57,610 nt of DNA from a virus. Position numbers and translations under genes: made by a program. The notes under the pieces are model-generated. The model searched no databases. It worked only from the letters and a program-made list of their open reading frames with translations, and was not told the origin of the DNA. The stretch spans positions 1-57,610 of IMG/VR virus record IMGVR_UViG_3300047560_001024, one strand, 5' to 3'. Below, in pieces: positions 13,032 to 21,546 of this stretch (positions are counted from its first letter, which is position 1; the number at the start of each line of letters is the position of its first letter).

Positions 13032-14466
13032 ACAAATAGAATACACACCAGACGTACAGAAGTTATTTTTGCGAATGATGCTTACTAACGCCGAGTTGTA
13101 TACTCGGGTTATGAACATTATGAACAGTGAGAACTTTGACAAGAGCCTTCGCCCCGTAGCGGAGATGTTTAAAGAACACACTGACAAATATAAAGTGTTA
13201 CCTGATGTAACACAGATTCAAGCAATGACTGGGATAGAGATTGAAACTATTCCTGAATTGAATGAAGGTCATAATGATTGGTTCTTAGATGCATTCGAAG
13301 CATTTACTAAGCGCCAAGAACTTGAACGAGCAATTCTTAAAGCAGCCGACATGCTTGAGAAGGGCGACTTCGCTCCTGTTGAAAAGTTAATCAAAGACGC
13401 AGTGCAAATCAGTTTACAAAAAGACATGGGTACTGATTACTTTGCTGACCCTAAGGCACGTATCAACAAGTATTTTAACGCAGGTGGACAAGTATCTACT
13501 GGCTGGCCACAGATGGACAAGATTCTATATGGTGGTATGTCACGTGGTGAATTGAATATCTTCGCAGGTGGTTCAGGTTCGGGTAAGTCTCTTGTTATGA
13601 TGAACTTAGCATTGAACTGGTTGCAAGTAGGTATGAGTGGTGTTTACATTACACTTGAATTGTCAGAAGAACTAACCAGTTTGCGTACTGATGCGATGTT
13701 GACTGAAACCGGTACTAAGATGATTCGTAAAGATATCGATACTACTGACTTGAAAGTTAGAATGGTCGGAAAGAACTCGGGTAAGTATCGTGTTAAAGCA
13801 TTACCAGCACAATCAAACGTTAATGACATTCGTTCATACTTAAAAGAAGTACAGATTCAGACAGGTATCAAAGTTGACTTTGTGATGGTTGACTACTTAG
13901 ACTTGGTTATGCCAGTATCTGTTAAAGTTAACCCTAACGACCAGTTTATTAAAGACAAGTATGTAGCAGAAGAATTGCGTAACTTAGCTAAAGAGATGGG
14001 TATTTTGTTAGTTACAGCGTCACAGTTGAATCGCTCTGCTGTTGATGAAATCGAATTCGACCACAGTCACATTGCAGGTGGTATCTCAAAGATTAACACA
14101 GCAGATAACGTGTTTGGTATCTTCACAAGTCGCAGTATGCGTGAGCGTGGTAAGTATCAGATTCAGTGTATGAAGTCACGTAGTTCGACAGGTGTTGGTA
14201 TGAAGATTGACTTGGATTACGACATGGAAACTATGCGTATCTCAGACAGCGATCCTGACGGGTATGCTGACCAGCAAGCAAAATATCGCCCCTCACCTAG
14301 TCCCAACGATATTATGAGCCAGTTGAAACCACAATCAACACTGAATTCGTCTGAGCCGATAATTGACCAGACAACAGGGGAAGTTTTACAGCCCCTAGAG
14401 AAAAAAGTCGTAGTAGACGTTCAGGGTAGCAAGCTAAAAGCAATGCTAAACAATCTGAAAAAGTGA
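13009..14466 (+). CDS. 41: Replicative DNA helicase, gp41/DnaB-like
   Basis: This 485-residue RecA-fold hexameric helicase has Walker A GGSGSGKSLVMMNLALNW near residues 186-203. It also has VDFVMVDYLDLV as the Walker B region, TASQLNRSA and the late VFGIFTSRSMRERGKYQIQCMKSR segment typical of DnaB/gp41. It unwinds DNA at the fork and partners the primase encoded directly upstream. The start is probably TTG 13009, 23 nt inside the primase gene, with GAGGAAGA just before it. The C-terminal 60 residues are polar and probably disordered. Confidence 0.9.
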   Translation: MANKTDSKQIEYTPDVQKLFLRMMLTNAELYTRVMNIMNSENFDKSLRPVAEMFKEHTDKYKVLPDVTQIQAMTGIEIETIPELNEGHNDWFLDAFEAFTKRQELERAILKAADMLEKGDFAPVEKLIKDAVQISLQKDMGTDYFADPKARINKYFNAGGQVSTGWPQMDKILYGGMSRGELNIFAGGSGSGKSLVMMNLALNWLQVGMSGVYITLELSEELTSLRTDAMLTETGTKMIRKDIDTTDLKVRMVGKNSGKYRVKALPAQSNVNDIRSYLKEVQIQTGIKVDFVMVDYLDLVMPVSVKVNPNDQFIKDKYVAEELRNLAKEMGILLVTASQLNRSAVDEIEFDHSHIAGGISKINTADNVFGIFTSRSMRERGKYQIQCMKSRSSTGVGMKIDLDYDMETMRISDSDPDGYADQQAKYRPSPSPNDIMSQLKPQSTLNSSEPIIDQTTGEVLQPLEKKVVVDVQGSKLKAMLNNLKK

Positions 14467-14472
14467 TAAATA
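14465..14472 (+). promoter_or_regulatory. Late promoter octamer GATAAATA for 14491 gene
   Basis: It overlaps the helicase stop codon region (TGATAAATA) and lies 18 nt before ATG 14491. Confidence 0.6.
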
Positions 14473-14490
14473 TATAATAGGGACTTAATT

Positions 14491-14739
14491 ATGCAACGCA
14501 AAACCCGTAGTCTGCTCGAAGAATTAGAAGACCTTGGTAAAAACCGAGATACGAAGCACATTATTGAGAGCCGTGCCCACAACATCATCACTAGTGCAAT
14601 CAATTTGATTGAAATGATTAACAAGCACTATGATCCTGAAAAAGCACAGATTTTAGAGCGCAAGCTATTGAGTGCCATCAAGGCTAGGGACCAGTCTAGG
14701 TTCGCAAAGAGCCTAAAGAAAAATGATGAAGAGGCATAA
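14491..14739 (+). CDS. Small helical protein, unknown function
   Basis: This 82-residue, all-helical charged protein contains KTRSLLEELEDLGKNR, SAINLIEMINKHY and ERKLLSAIKARDQSRFAKSLKK. The late promoter octamer upstream suggests a virion or assembly role. I recall similar small proteins in T4-like marine phages but cannot name a function. The ribosome-binding site is weak (AGGGA about 7 nt from the ATG). Confidence 0.65.
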   Translation: MQRKTRSLLEELEDLGKNRDTKHIIESRAHNIITSAINLIEMINKHYDPEKAQILERKLLSAIKARDQSRFAKSLKKNDEEA

Positions 14740-14742
14740 ATA
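14735..14742 (+). promoter_or_regulatory. Late promoter octamer CATAAATA for 14787 gene
   Basis: It overlaps the stop codon of the 14491 gene. A small hairpin (arms TGAATC 14749-14754 and GATTCA 14760-14765) and an AAAGGA ribosome-binding site follow before ATG 14787. The hairpin could stabilise the 5' end. Confidence 0.65.
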
Positions 14743-14786
14743 AGTATATGAATCTATAGGATTCAACTTTTTAAAGGAAAAATATC

Positions 14787-15065
14787 ATGGCTTATACAAA
14801 TCGTGTACACGGCGGTTCAGCACCATTCTCAGCAGTTGGTCGTCAAGAATATTCATTGAAGTCTTTCTCTAAGACAAACATTACTCAAGCAGAATTAGAT
14901 GCTTTGGTAACTTCAGTTGCTCAATTGAACACAATTATGATGATTGGCGCATTCGAAGCTGGCGTTTCAGACGTAGTTCGTATGTTAGTTGAAGGTCAAG
15001 GCGTTGAGAACGGTAGCTTGTCTGCTGGTGGCGCATCTTTCACTGTTGCTGACGTAACATTCTAA
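14787..15065 (+). CDS. Small virion protein (probable)
   Basis: This 92-residue neutral, Ala/Gly/Ser-rich protein reads MAYTNRVHGGSAPFSAVGRQ, then ITQAELDALVTSVAQLNTIMMIGAFEAG. Its own late promoter, strong AAAGGA ribosome-binding site and a downstream Rho-independent terminator point to a highly expressed single-gene late transcript, as for a decoration or other abundant virion protein. That role is inference from the expression signals. No family is recognised. Confidence 0.6.
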   Translation: MAYTNRVHGGSAPFSAVGRQEYSLKSFSKTNITQAELDALVTSVAQLNTIMMIGAFEAGVSDVVRMLVEGQGVENGSLSAGGASFTVADVTF

Positions 15066-15084
15066 TATTAACGCAAGTTAATTA

Positions 15085-15113
15085 AAAAGCCCCTAAAATC
15101 TAGGGGCTTTTTT
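15085..15113 (+). terminator. Rho-independent terminator
   Basis: The stem AAAAGCCCCTA / TAGGGGCTTTT with a 5-nt loop is followed by a T run. It lies after the 14787 gene. Confidence 0.9.
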
Positions 15114-15118
15114 ACCGC

Positions 15119-15126
15119 TATAAATA
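15119..15126 (+). promoter_or_regulatory. Late promoter TATAAATA, leaderless, for 15132 gene
   Basis: This perfect T4 consensus octamer ends 5 nt before ATG 15132. In T4 late promoters the octamer spans -13 to -6, so +1 would be the A of ATG. There is no ribosome-binding site. Confidence 0.7.
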
Positions 15127-15131
15127 TCTAC

Positions 15132-15581
15132 ATGACAACCAAGATTAGATGTACCACACTGTTTAACATCACTAAAACTGGGGTACCTAACCGCAGAACT
15201 CCTGCAGGAATACCCCAAGAGAAAGTAACTGAGTGGGAGAAGAATAGAAACAGTCAAAGTAACTTTGACACAATCATTCAGGTTCTCTCGTTGAGAACAC
15301 AACCTGAAGATATTTCTACTCCTGTGCAAGATATTATTGTGTTTAACGAAGCAGATAGGTTTGGGTTTCTGTTTGAGAATGAAGAAGCACAACCAATATG
15401 GACTTTTGACTTCACGGTCAACTACGATAATGTATATAGCGACGGAATCAATGATTTGGGCGCATTATACTCTGACTGTGACGGAGTACCCATGATTAAG
15501 AATCTAGGAGAGTGGAGCAAACTACCTAACTTTTTAGATTCTAGCGCAGAATTAAGGAATATTCACTTTGAAATTATCTAA
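15132..15581 (+). CDS. Conserved T4-like phage protein, unknown function
   Basis: This 149-residue protein opens TTKIRCTTLFNITKTGVPNRR, followed by QSNFDTIIQVLSLRTQPEDI, then FGFLFENEEAQPIWTFDFTVNY. I recall this family from T4-like marine phages, where it is also without a function. It starts directly at a predicted late transcription start with no leader and overlaps the next gene by 14 nt, so the two are probably made together. Confidence 0.7.
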   Translation: MTTKIRCTTLFNITKTGVPNRRTPAGIPQEKVTEWEKNRNSQSNFDTIIQVLSLRTQPEDISTPVQDIIVFNEADRFGFLFENEEAQPIWTFDFTVNYDNVYSDGINDLGALYSDCDGVPMIKNLGEWSKLPNFLDSSAELRNIHFEII

Positions 15582-16056
15582 GTCCAAAGAAAAACGATTC
15601 TATAATGTTCTACATGACATTATTGCGGATACTGCATTCGACCAACTTGAGAGTAAGATTATCTACAAAGAGGGTAGTCAGTATAAGTTGTTTGGGCAGT
15701 ATACAATTGACAAAGTTGACACAGCATATCATGTAAGCAAGATTAACGTAGCTGGGGAAAAAGTATTCTCAGACCTACGTTATGCAGTTGCATGGTCTAC
15801 TTTAGACAAACTGAACCGTGTATGGGATGCAAATAGAATCTGTCAATTAGACAAACAGTTAGCAGATACTACGGTTCAATATAAACAGCATTCTAAGCTA
15901 CTTCAAAAAGCAAAGGATATCGATACATACGTCTTGTTCAAGACTAAAATCGGTGAAGATTTAGTAAAGCAGGAACTAGCTTCCCGCGAGATAAACGAAT
16001 ACGTGAGATTCGCTAAAAATTGGCAAAATAACGTCTTTCGTCAGGCTACTAAATAA
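15568..16056 (+). CDS. Hypothetical late protein
   Basis: This 162-residue protein has a basic N-terminus (KLSKSKEKRFYNVL), a strand-rich middle (QYKLFGQYTIDKVDTAYHVSKIN) and a helical C-terminus (CQLDKQLADTTVQYKQHSKLLQKAKDIDTY). It starts at ATT-TTG-AAA; the exact start is probably TTG 15568 inside the upstream gene. It is likely a virion or assembly protein from its position among late genes. No domain is recognised. Confidence 0.6.
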   Translation: MKLSKSKEKRFYNVLHDIIADTAFDQLESKIIYKEGSQYKLFGQYTIDKVDTAYHVSKINVAGEKVFSDLRYAVAWSTLDKLNRVWDANRICQLDKQLADTTVQYKQHSKLLQKAKDIDTYVLFKTKIGEDLVKQELASREINEYVRFAKNWQNNVFRQATK

Positions 16057-16065
16057 ATTGAAATT

Positions 16066-16073
16066 GATAAATA
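16066..16073 (+). promoter_or_regulatory. Late promoter octamer GATAAATA for 16100 gene
   Basis: It lies 26 nt before ATG 16100, with AGGGA as ribosome-binding site. Confidence 0.65.
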
Positions 16074-16099
16074 CTATATCAGTTCTTTAGGGAAAAACT

Positions 16100-16837
16100 A
16101 TGAAACTATCAGAATTTAACAGCAATCCAACTACAGTCGCTAAGAGAGCGTTGGAAGAACACTTCAACACGAAGTTTAACGTTGACCAATTAGGCCTTTT
16201 CGAAACAAAGAAAATGCTTAACAAAGTCAAAGGTCTAATCCGCGAAAGCAAGACTGTAGAATCACAAAACAATCCAGCATACTTGAAACTAGTATTCATG
16301 GAACAAGCATTGACACATCACTATGGTGATTTGAAAGCAATGCCAATGTACAATCAACGTATCGTTGTAGAAAACGAGCAAGTTGAGAAGTCACAAGTTA
16401 TCTTGGCTGCACAAGAGATGGTTGACTCAATCCAGAAGATGGTTGAGCAAGTATCTGACATGCTAGTTAAAGAATTACCAGCAGTTGTTGACGGTGTTAA
16501 CAGCGAAGTTGGTACAAACGAAGGTCAACAATTCAATGACCAAGTTACTCAAGCATTGACTTCATTGCAAGCAGCCTTGACTGGTTCAAAGACTGGTCTA
16601 TCAGGTGCTCTAGGTGTTATCACTGGTCAAGCAGGTGGCTTTGATGCTACTGGCGCAGCAGCAGGTGCAGAGCCTGACATGGGTGCTGAACTAGGTGGTG
16701 ATGATATGGGTGCTGAACTAGGTGGTGACGACTTAGGCGGTGATGATATGGGTGCTGAACTAGGTGGTGACGAAGCTCCAGCTGATTTAGAAGAACCAGA
16801 AGAAATCGCAGGGACAGTAGGTAGAGCTACTCGTTAA
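16100..16837 (+). CDS. Virion/prohead protein with acidic Gly-rich repeat tail
   Basis: This 245-residue protein has a helical N-terminal two-thirds (MLNKVKGLIRESKTVESQ, AYLKLVFMEQALTHHYGDL, VEQVSDMLVKELPAVVDGV). This is followed by a low-complexity acidic tail of four D-D/P-x-M/L-G-A-E-L-G-G-type repeats (DNA 16676-16780). Acidic tails of this kind occur in T4-like prohead core proteins such as gp67/gp68. I recall the N-terminal family from marine T4-like phages. The core/scaffold assignment is inferred. The repeats are near-identical at DNA level, suggesting recent slippage. Confidence 0.6.
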   Translation: MKLSEFNSNPTTVAKRALEEHFNTKFNVDQLGLFETKKMLNKVKGLIRESKTVESQNNPAYLKLVFMEQALTHHYGDLKAMPMYNQRIVVENEQVEKSQVILAAQEMVDSIQKMVEQVSDMLVKELPAVVDGVNSEVGTNEGQQFNDQVTQALTSLQAALTGSKTGLSGALGVITGQAGGFDATGAAAGAEPDMGAELGGDDMGAELGGDDLGGDDMGAELGGDEAPADLEEPEEIAGTVGRATR

Positions 16838-16838
16838 T

Positions 16839-17162
16839 ATGAGACTCTTTGAGTTTGCGGACGCAGATCCATTACGTGTAAAGTTGACTGGCGTCGCTAG
16901 TCAACTTAACCAACTTGTCCAAGGCTCAACTGAAAAGCTTCCGACAGAAGAATTCTTAAAACTATTACGTCAAAATGGCGTTAACTTAGGTAAAGAAGAC
17001 TTGTTCGACATTGTGCATAAAGATCCATTGAAAAACATCATTGCCAATGTTAATGCACACGAAGTAACATTCAAAACACAAGAACCAGACGAAGCACCCG
17101 AAGGCGATGCTGACGAAAATGCAAAGATTCGACAGCAAATGGCAAGCAAACAAGTCGGTTAA
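16839..17162 (+). CDS. Small late protein, unknown function
   Basis: This 107-residue helical protein has VKLTGVASQLNQLVQGSTEKLP, EEFLKLLRQNGVNLGKEDLFDIV and an acidic C-terminus (EPDEAPEGDADENAK). It starts 1 nt after the stop of the acidic-repeat protein and is surely co-transcribed with it. This suggests a role in the same prohead or virion assembly step. Confidence 0.6.
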   Translation: MRLFEFADADPLRVKLTGVASQLNQLVQGSTEKLPTEEFLKLLRQNGVNLGKEDLFDIVHKDPLKNIIANVNAHEVTFKTQEPDEAPEGDADENAKIRQQMASKQVG

Positions 17163-17171
17163 CCAAATAGA

Positions 17172-17200
17172 TTGTACTACGAAGTAATTTGTAGTACAAT
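17172..17200 (+). promoter_or_regulatory. sigma70-type early promoter with inverted repeat, leaderless, for nuclease gene
   Basis: TTGTAC (17172-17177), a 17-nt spacer and TACAAT (17195-17200) are followed by 6 nt before ATG 17207. A perfect 9-bp inverted repeat (TTGTACTAC 17172-17180 and GTAGTACAA 17191-17199) covers both hexamers, as an operator would. Confidence 0.7.
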
Positions 17201-17206
17201 TTCCAT

Positions 17207-17893
17207 ATGTACATTCCCGATAAATTTATATACCAAGCAATCAAACGAGTAGATACCCCCGAAGGTCGCAGATATGCTACTCCTGATGGACAAAAGCTAC
17301 CATCAGTAACTACAGTTCTTTCAGCAACTACCCCCGAAGATAAAAAGCAAGCACTGCAAAACTGGCGCAATGCAGTAGGACCCAAGAAAGCGCAAGAAAT
17401 ATCAACGGAAGCCGCAAGTCGCGGGACACGTATGCACAAGTGGCTCGAAGACTATGTTAAAACAGGAGCAATAGGTGTACCAGGTTCTAATCCATATTCC
17501 ATTCAAAGTCACCAGATGGCTAATTCTATTATCCAACAGGGCCTTGCAAATTGCAGTGAGTTCTGGGGCACAGAAGTTCCGTTATACTTCCCTAGTGTGT
17601 ATGCTGGAACTACTGATTTGGTCGGCGTCCATGATGGTAGTGAATCTATCATGGATCATAAGCAGACTAATAAACCCAAGAAACGAGAGTGGATTGATGA
17701 CTACTTTATCCAACTTGCGGCTTACGCAACGGCTCATAATGAGTTACACGGAACGAAAATCCGCAAAGGGGTTATTTTTATGTGTGATCCGAACGCTGTG
17801 TACCAAGAGTTCATCATAGAAGGTACTGAATTCGACCACTATCAGAATGAATGGTATAAACGATTGGAATTGTTCTATACCCAGTTCGTATAA
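17207..17893 (+). CDS. PD-(D/E)XK nuclease, RecB/Cas4-like
   Basis: This 228-residue protein carries the RecB-type nuclease motifs in order: R72-G-T-R-M-H77 helix, E123 in FWGTEVPLY, D137 in AGTTDLVG, the D150-x-K152 of SIMDHKQTN, and Q169-x-x-x-Y173 in FIQLAAYA. Such enzymes cut DNA with metal ions and act in recombination or host DNA breakdown. It sits alone among late genes but has its own sigma70-type promoter, so it is expected early. The ATG is placed at the predicted +1, without leader. Confidence 0.8.
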   Translation: MYIPDKFIYQAIKRVDTPEGRRYATPDGQKLPSVTTVLSATTPEDKKQALQNWRNAVGPKKAQEISTEAASRGTRMHKWLEDYVKTGAIGVPGSNPYSIQSHQMANSIIQQGLANCSEFWGTEVPLYFPSVYAGTTDLVGVHDGSESIMDHKQTNKPKKREWIDDYFIQLAAYATAHNELHGTKIRKGVIFMCDPNAVYQEFIIEGTEFDHYQNEWYKRLELFYTQFV

Positions 17894-17898
17894 ACGAT

Positions 17899-17906
17899 GA
17901 TAAATA
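17899..17906 (+). promoter_or_regulatory. Late promoter GATAAATA with hairpin for 17931 gene
   Basis: A perfect 9-bp inverted repeat (17906-17914 and 17922-17930, 7-nt loop) begins at the last base of the octamer and ends at the ATG. Late transcripts should start inside the 5' arm and escape the hairpin. Confidence 0.7.
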
Positions 17907-17930
17907 GTATAATCACATAAAGATTATACT

Positions 17931-20198
17931 ATGGCTATCGTACAAATCTCAAAAATCATTCACAGAACCGGTGCAAACGTAGACTTGCCTCAATTAGATG
18001 CAGGCGAATTTGGTTATGCAACGGATCAACAACGACTATACATCGGTGACGACTATATCGCTCACCCTCCTGTATCTGAAAGTTCTACTACACAAACTGA
18101 GGTGTTAACTGAGCATAGTACGCTAAGTTTCAACAAGATAGGTGGAGTAGCGAACACATCATTAACTTTAAATGATGTTCAAACTGGACAAATTTTAGTA
18201 GCATCCGGCAACGTAAGTGTCGGTAATGCTTGGACTAACTGGGACGGAGAACTAATCGGCCCAGATGATATCAAACTACAACTAGGTGCAGCAGAGACAC
18301 TTTCAATTAACGGTGGTTTGAACGGTTACTTCCTACAAACAGATGGTCAAGGTAATTTAACTTGGACAGATTCAGTAGGTGAAGTTACTATTCAAGGTAC
18401 ACCCGGTGGTTCAAACACACAATTGCAATTTAATGACGCCGGTGACTTTGGTGGCAGCGCATATTTAACATATAACAAAGTAACACACGCACTAACAGTT
18501 GACGGTGAGTTCAATGCTACTGGTAATATCAACGGTAACATTTCAGGAACTCATTTTGGTCCTGTAGGTAACGCAACAGTACGTTCAAGTGGTGAGTTCA
18601 CTACAGTTACAACAGTTTCTACAGCTATCATCGGTGGTAATATTACTGCTGCAAATGTAAATTCTACTGGTGAAGTAGTATCTTCAGGTAATGTTACCGC
18701 ACAGAACTTAGTGACAGCCGGAGAAGCAAACGTTGCAACATTAAATGTTACTGGCAATGTTGTTACATCATTGTTACCTGACACTGATGGTACAAAAGAC
18801 TTAGGTTCTTTCTGGCAAAGCTGGGGTAACCTATATATCAAGGGTGGAAATATTACATTAGGTAGTCGTGTACTTTCAACTGACGACTTTAACTTAATTG
18901 TTGATGGTGGGTTAACCGCGTCAAACGCTACGTTTGATACTAGTGTGTCGGCAGCTACATTAACTGGTACATTGACCACACACGCACAACCAAATATTAC
19001 TAGTGTGGGTACGTTAACATCATTAGCTGTTACTGGTGTATCTAATTTGGGTAGCAATGTCGCTAACATCAAATTGGGCGGCGGTGGCAATGGCTTCTTG
19101 TTGGGTACAGATGGTTTGGCAAATCTACGTTGGGTACCTAATACTGAACTATTGCGTAAGCCTTCAGGCTCTAACACACAGATTCAATATAATGATGGCG
19201 GCGACTTCGGTGCAGACTCAGGTCTTGTATATGACAAGTCTACTAGTACACTAACAACAAGTTCAATACAACTTGCTGGTACATTAAGAACAATCGGTAA
19301 CATTACTACTGCTCAAGTTAACAGTAACGGAACAATCACCGGCACAGTTATCACAGCAAATACACGCTTTGTAGGTAACGGTGCAAACTTGTCACAACTT
19401 AACGGTGCTAACGTCACTGGTACGGTAGCTAACGCAACCACAGCCGTGTTTGCTGGTACTGTTACTACAGGTAATCAACCTAACATTACTGGAATTGGTA
19501 CTCTAAGTAGTTTAAGTGTCACTGGTACAGTGGCTGCTGGTAACGCAAGCGTTGTCAACACGTTGACTACTAACAAGATTCAAACATCTTCTATTGTTGG
19601 TAACTTAATTCCAGACGCAAGCGGTACTCAAAGTTTAGGTACAGCCGCAAAGCGTTGGAAAGAATTGTATCTTGCTGGAACAACTATTTACTTAGGAACA
19701 AGTGTTCTACAGGATACTGGTGGTGCTCTAACTACAAACATAATTGGGTCTAACTCTGCATACGTAGGCGATGCAACATTAAGCACACAGATTGATGTAA
19801 TGTCTATCGTAAGCAGCACAAACAACTTATTTGTTTCTACAGACGCTGCCGGCGTAAGTTTATTATCAAAAGCTAACCAATCTGGTTCTGGTGTTTACAT
19901 CATGGATAGCACAAATACTGTGTCTGTACTAATTGATGACGGTACGGGAGCTGCAATTGAAACAGTTAAAGTAAATAACACTGGGTTGCTACCGGCAACA
20001 GGTGATGTGTACGATTTGGGTGCCGATGACAGACCTTGGAACAAAGCAGTTATCACCACAACAAAGACTAAAACACTTGACTTGAATTTAGAAGACGATT
20101 CAGGTACATTCAGTATGTTTGCAAATGTTAATGGTATCTTTGTTCGTAACAACATGACCGATGCGGTGTTCTCTGTCAACCTAACTCCGGTGGTCTAA
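17931..20198 (+). CDS. Tail fibre-like virion protein
   Basis: This 755-residue protein has an N-terminal IVQISKIIHRTGANVDLPQL plus GEFGYATDQQRLYIGD, as in phage receptor-binding/fibre N-termini. Long Asn/Thr/Gly-rich repeats follow (HAQPNITSVGTLTSLAVTG, STGEVVSSGNVTAQNL). The module GSNTQLQFNDAGDFGGS...LTYNK occurs twice (about residues 165 and 420). The same repeat vocabulary appears in the larger fibre at 38863. Such sequences form trimeric beta-structured fibres. Two segments, TDGTKDLGSFWQSWGNLYI and ASGTQSLGTAAKRWKELYL, are repeated fibre modules (xLGxxxxxWxxLY). Confidence 0.75.
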   Translation: MAIVQISKIIHRTGANVDLPQLDAGEFGYATDQQRLYIGDDYIAHPPVSESSTTQTEVLTEHSTLSFNKIGGVANTSLTLNDVQTGQILVASGNVSVGNAWTNWDGELIGPDDIKLQLGAAETLSINGGLNGYFLQTDGQGNLTWTDSVGEVTIQGTPGGSNTQLQFNDAGDFGGSAYLTYNKVTHALTVDGEFNATGNINGNISGTHFGPVGNATVRSSGEFTTVTTVSTAIIGGNITAANVNSTGEVVSSGNVTAQNLVTAGEANVATLNVTGNVVTSLLPDTDGTKDLGSFWQSWGNLYIKGGNITLGSRVLSTDDFNLIVDGGLTASNATFDTSVSAATLTGTLTTHAQPNITSVGTLTSLAVTGVSNLGSNVANIKLGGGGNGFLLGTDGLANLRWVPNTELLRKPSGSNTQIQYNDGGDFGADSGLVYDKSTSTLTTSSIQLAGTLRTIGNITTAQVNSNGTITGTVITANTRFVGNGANLSQLNGANVTGTVANATTAVFAGTVTTGNQPNITGIGTLSSLSVTGTVAAGNASVVNTLTTNKIQTSSIVGNLIPDASGTQSLGTAAKRWKELYLAGTTIYLGTSVLQDTGGALTTNIIGSNSAYVGDATLSTQIDVMSIVSSTNNLFVSTDAAGVSLLSKANQSGSGVYIMDSTNTVSVLIDDGTGAAIETVKVNNTGLLPATGDVYDLGADDRPWNKAVITTTKTKTLDLNLEDDSGTFSMFANVNGIFVRNNMTDAVFSVNLTPVV

Positions 20199-20200
20199 AC

Positions 20201-20208
20201 GATAAATA
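20201..20208 (+). promoter_or_regulatory. Late promoter octamer GATAAATA for 20295 gene
   Basis: It starts an unusually long (about 80 nt) leader before ATG 20295. Other late leaders here are 0-40 nt. Confidence 0.65.
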
Positions 20209-20212
20209 CATT

Positions 20213-20278
20213 GTATGACTTACATGGGGTAAGTTTTATGCGGAAGTCCAACCGCGTAGTGGGTTAGAACCCGCATTT
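20213..20278 (+). promoter_or_regulatory. Structured 5' leader (three hairpins)
   Basis: Within the leader I see ACTTAC/GTAAGT (6 bp), ATGCGG/CCGCGT with an AAGTCCAA loop, and GTGGG/CCCGC with a TTAGAA loop, followed by an unpaired AAGGAGA ribosome-binding site. It probably protects or enhances an abundant mRNA. It does not fold as a tRNA. Confidence 0.45.
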
Positions 20279-20294
20279 TCAAGGAGAAAATAAA

Positions 20295-21530
20295 ATGGCA
20301 CGTCCTCTAAATAAAAAATATTTCGGTAACCGCAACGTCGGTACCGACGGCACAGCAGATAACGGCATCGGTGGTGAAGGCGTAGGTAGCGTCACAATCG
20401 GTACAGAAGGTACATACACTTCTGGTTTACCAACAGCAACATTCTCAACACCTGATATTCCAGGTGGTGTTCGTGCTACTGGCGTAGTTCATGGTCATGC
20501 ATTATCAGCAGCTACTACAAGTAACGGTACAGGATATAATGTAGGTGATGTATTAACAGTTGCTGGCGGAACAAGAACTTCAGCAGCTACTTTCCCAGTT
20601 GCAAGTATCACTACATTAGGCACACCTGGTATCACTAACGGTGGTTCATTGTACGATGTAACTGACGGTTCAGAAGGTGACAGAATTACATTCACTCACG
20701 CTAATTTGACAACAGCTTTGCGTGTTCGTGTTACTGGAGTTAGCGGTAGCACAGTAACTAGCATCGTAGTTGAACAAGCAGGTATCTGGAATGGTACTGG
20801 CGCGTTCCCAACAAGCATGGCTGATGGTGTAGGTGGCTTCACTGCAACTACAACAGCAAGAAGCGGCGGCGACAACAACGGTAACGGTTTAGTATTGAGT
20901 TTCTCTGGTTCTAACTGGGGTGTTTACTCATTCGGTACAGTAGCAGTTCAAGGTGATTACACAGTAGCTGCAAGTAACCCTGCTAGTTTCACTGGTGGTA
21001 CTGGTACTGGTGCAGCAGCGGACATCACTTACGGTGTTAGTGGTATTGTTGTTACACAAAAAGGTTCTGGCTACACAGCACCGAGCGATGCAGCAATCAC
21101 ATTCAGTGGCGGCACAGCTGCCGGAACATCAGTATTGACTACTGATTCAGGTTCTTACGGTACACCAACATCAGGTGATTTGATGAACTCTAATAACCAA
21201 GAAAATGCTATCCGCATGACAGCATACTTGACAGGTGGTTCTGCTTCTGAAGTTGATATTATCAAGCAAGTTGGCGCAAAGCGTTTCAAAGTTACTGACG
21301 GTACTCGTTCTGGTGTTGTAACATTGCAAGATTCATTGGCAAACGCTGCAGGCGAGGGTTCTATCGGTGCAGTTGACAGCGATGGTGGTACATACTTCAT
21401 CACAAAAATTGCTGCTCGTAGAGCAACAGTAACTCGTGGTACAGGTACACAATTTGCTACAGGTCAATCAGTTCCATGGAACATGACAGCCGCAGTTGCA
21501 AACGTTTCTGTTAAAATCTCTAACGCTTAA
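20295..21530 (+). CDS. Abundant virion structural protein (probable)
   Basis: This 411-residue Gly/Thr/Ser/Ala-rich beta protein begins MARPLNKKYFGNRNVGT. It has repeated G-Y-x-x-G-D-V-x-T-V-x-G-G-like units (NGTGYNVGDVLTVAGGTR, KGSGYTAPSDAAITFSGG) and ends NMTAAVANVSVKISNA. I recall similarly starting proteins as major virion components in T4-like marine phages. It has its own late promoter, a structured leader, an optimal ribosome-binding site and a strong terminator downstream, all consistent with high expression. Its place in the particle is unknown. Confidence 0.6.
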   Translation: MARPLNKKYFGNRNVGTDGTADNGIGGEGVGSVTIGTEGTYTSGLPTATFSTPDIPGGVRATGVVHGHALSAATTSNGTGYNVGDVLTVAGGTRTSAATFPVASITTLGTPGITNGGSLYDVTDGSEGDRITFTHANLTTALRVRVTGVSGSTVTSIVVEQAGIWNGTGAFPTSMADGVGGFTATTTARSGGDNNGNGLVLSFSGSNWGVYSFGTVAVQGDYTVAASNPASFTGGTGTGAAADITYGVSGIVVTQKGSGYTAPSDAAITFSGGTAAGTSVLTTDSGSYGTPTSGDLMNSNNQENAIRMTAYLTGGSASEVDIIKQVGAKRFKVTDGTRSGVVTLQDSLANAAGEGSIGAVDSDGGTYFITKIAARRATVTRGTGTQFATGQSVPWNMTAAVANVSVKISNA

Positions 21531-21546
21531 TTTTATTAAGCCCAAT

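Noticed and set aside
18551-19177. Long minus-strand open frame (208 codons) opposite the fibre gene
   Set aside because: It is a shadow of the repetitive Thr/Gly/Asn codons on the plus strand, with no ribosome-binding site or promoter. Similar antisense frames occur at 38035-38439, 39078-39416, 41085-41366 and elsewhere in repeat genes.
20213-20278. Possible tRNA in the structured leader
   Set aside because: The T-arm-like loop has six bases, there is no 7-bp acceptor stem and no usable anticodon arm in the right order.
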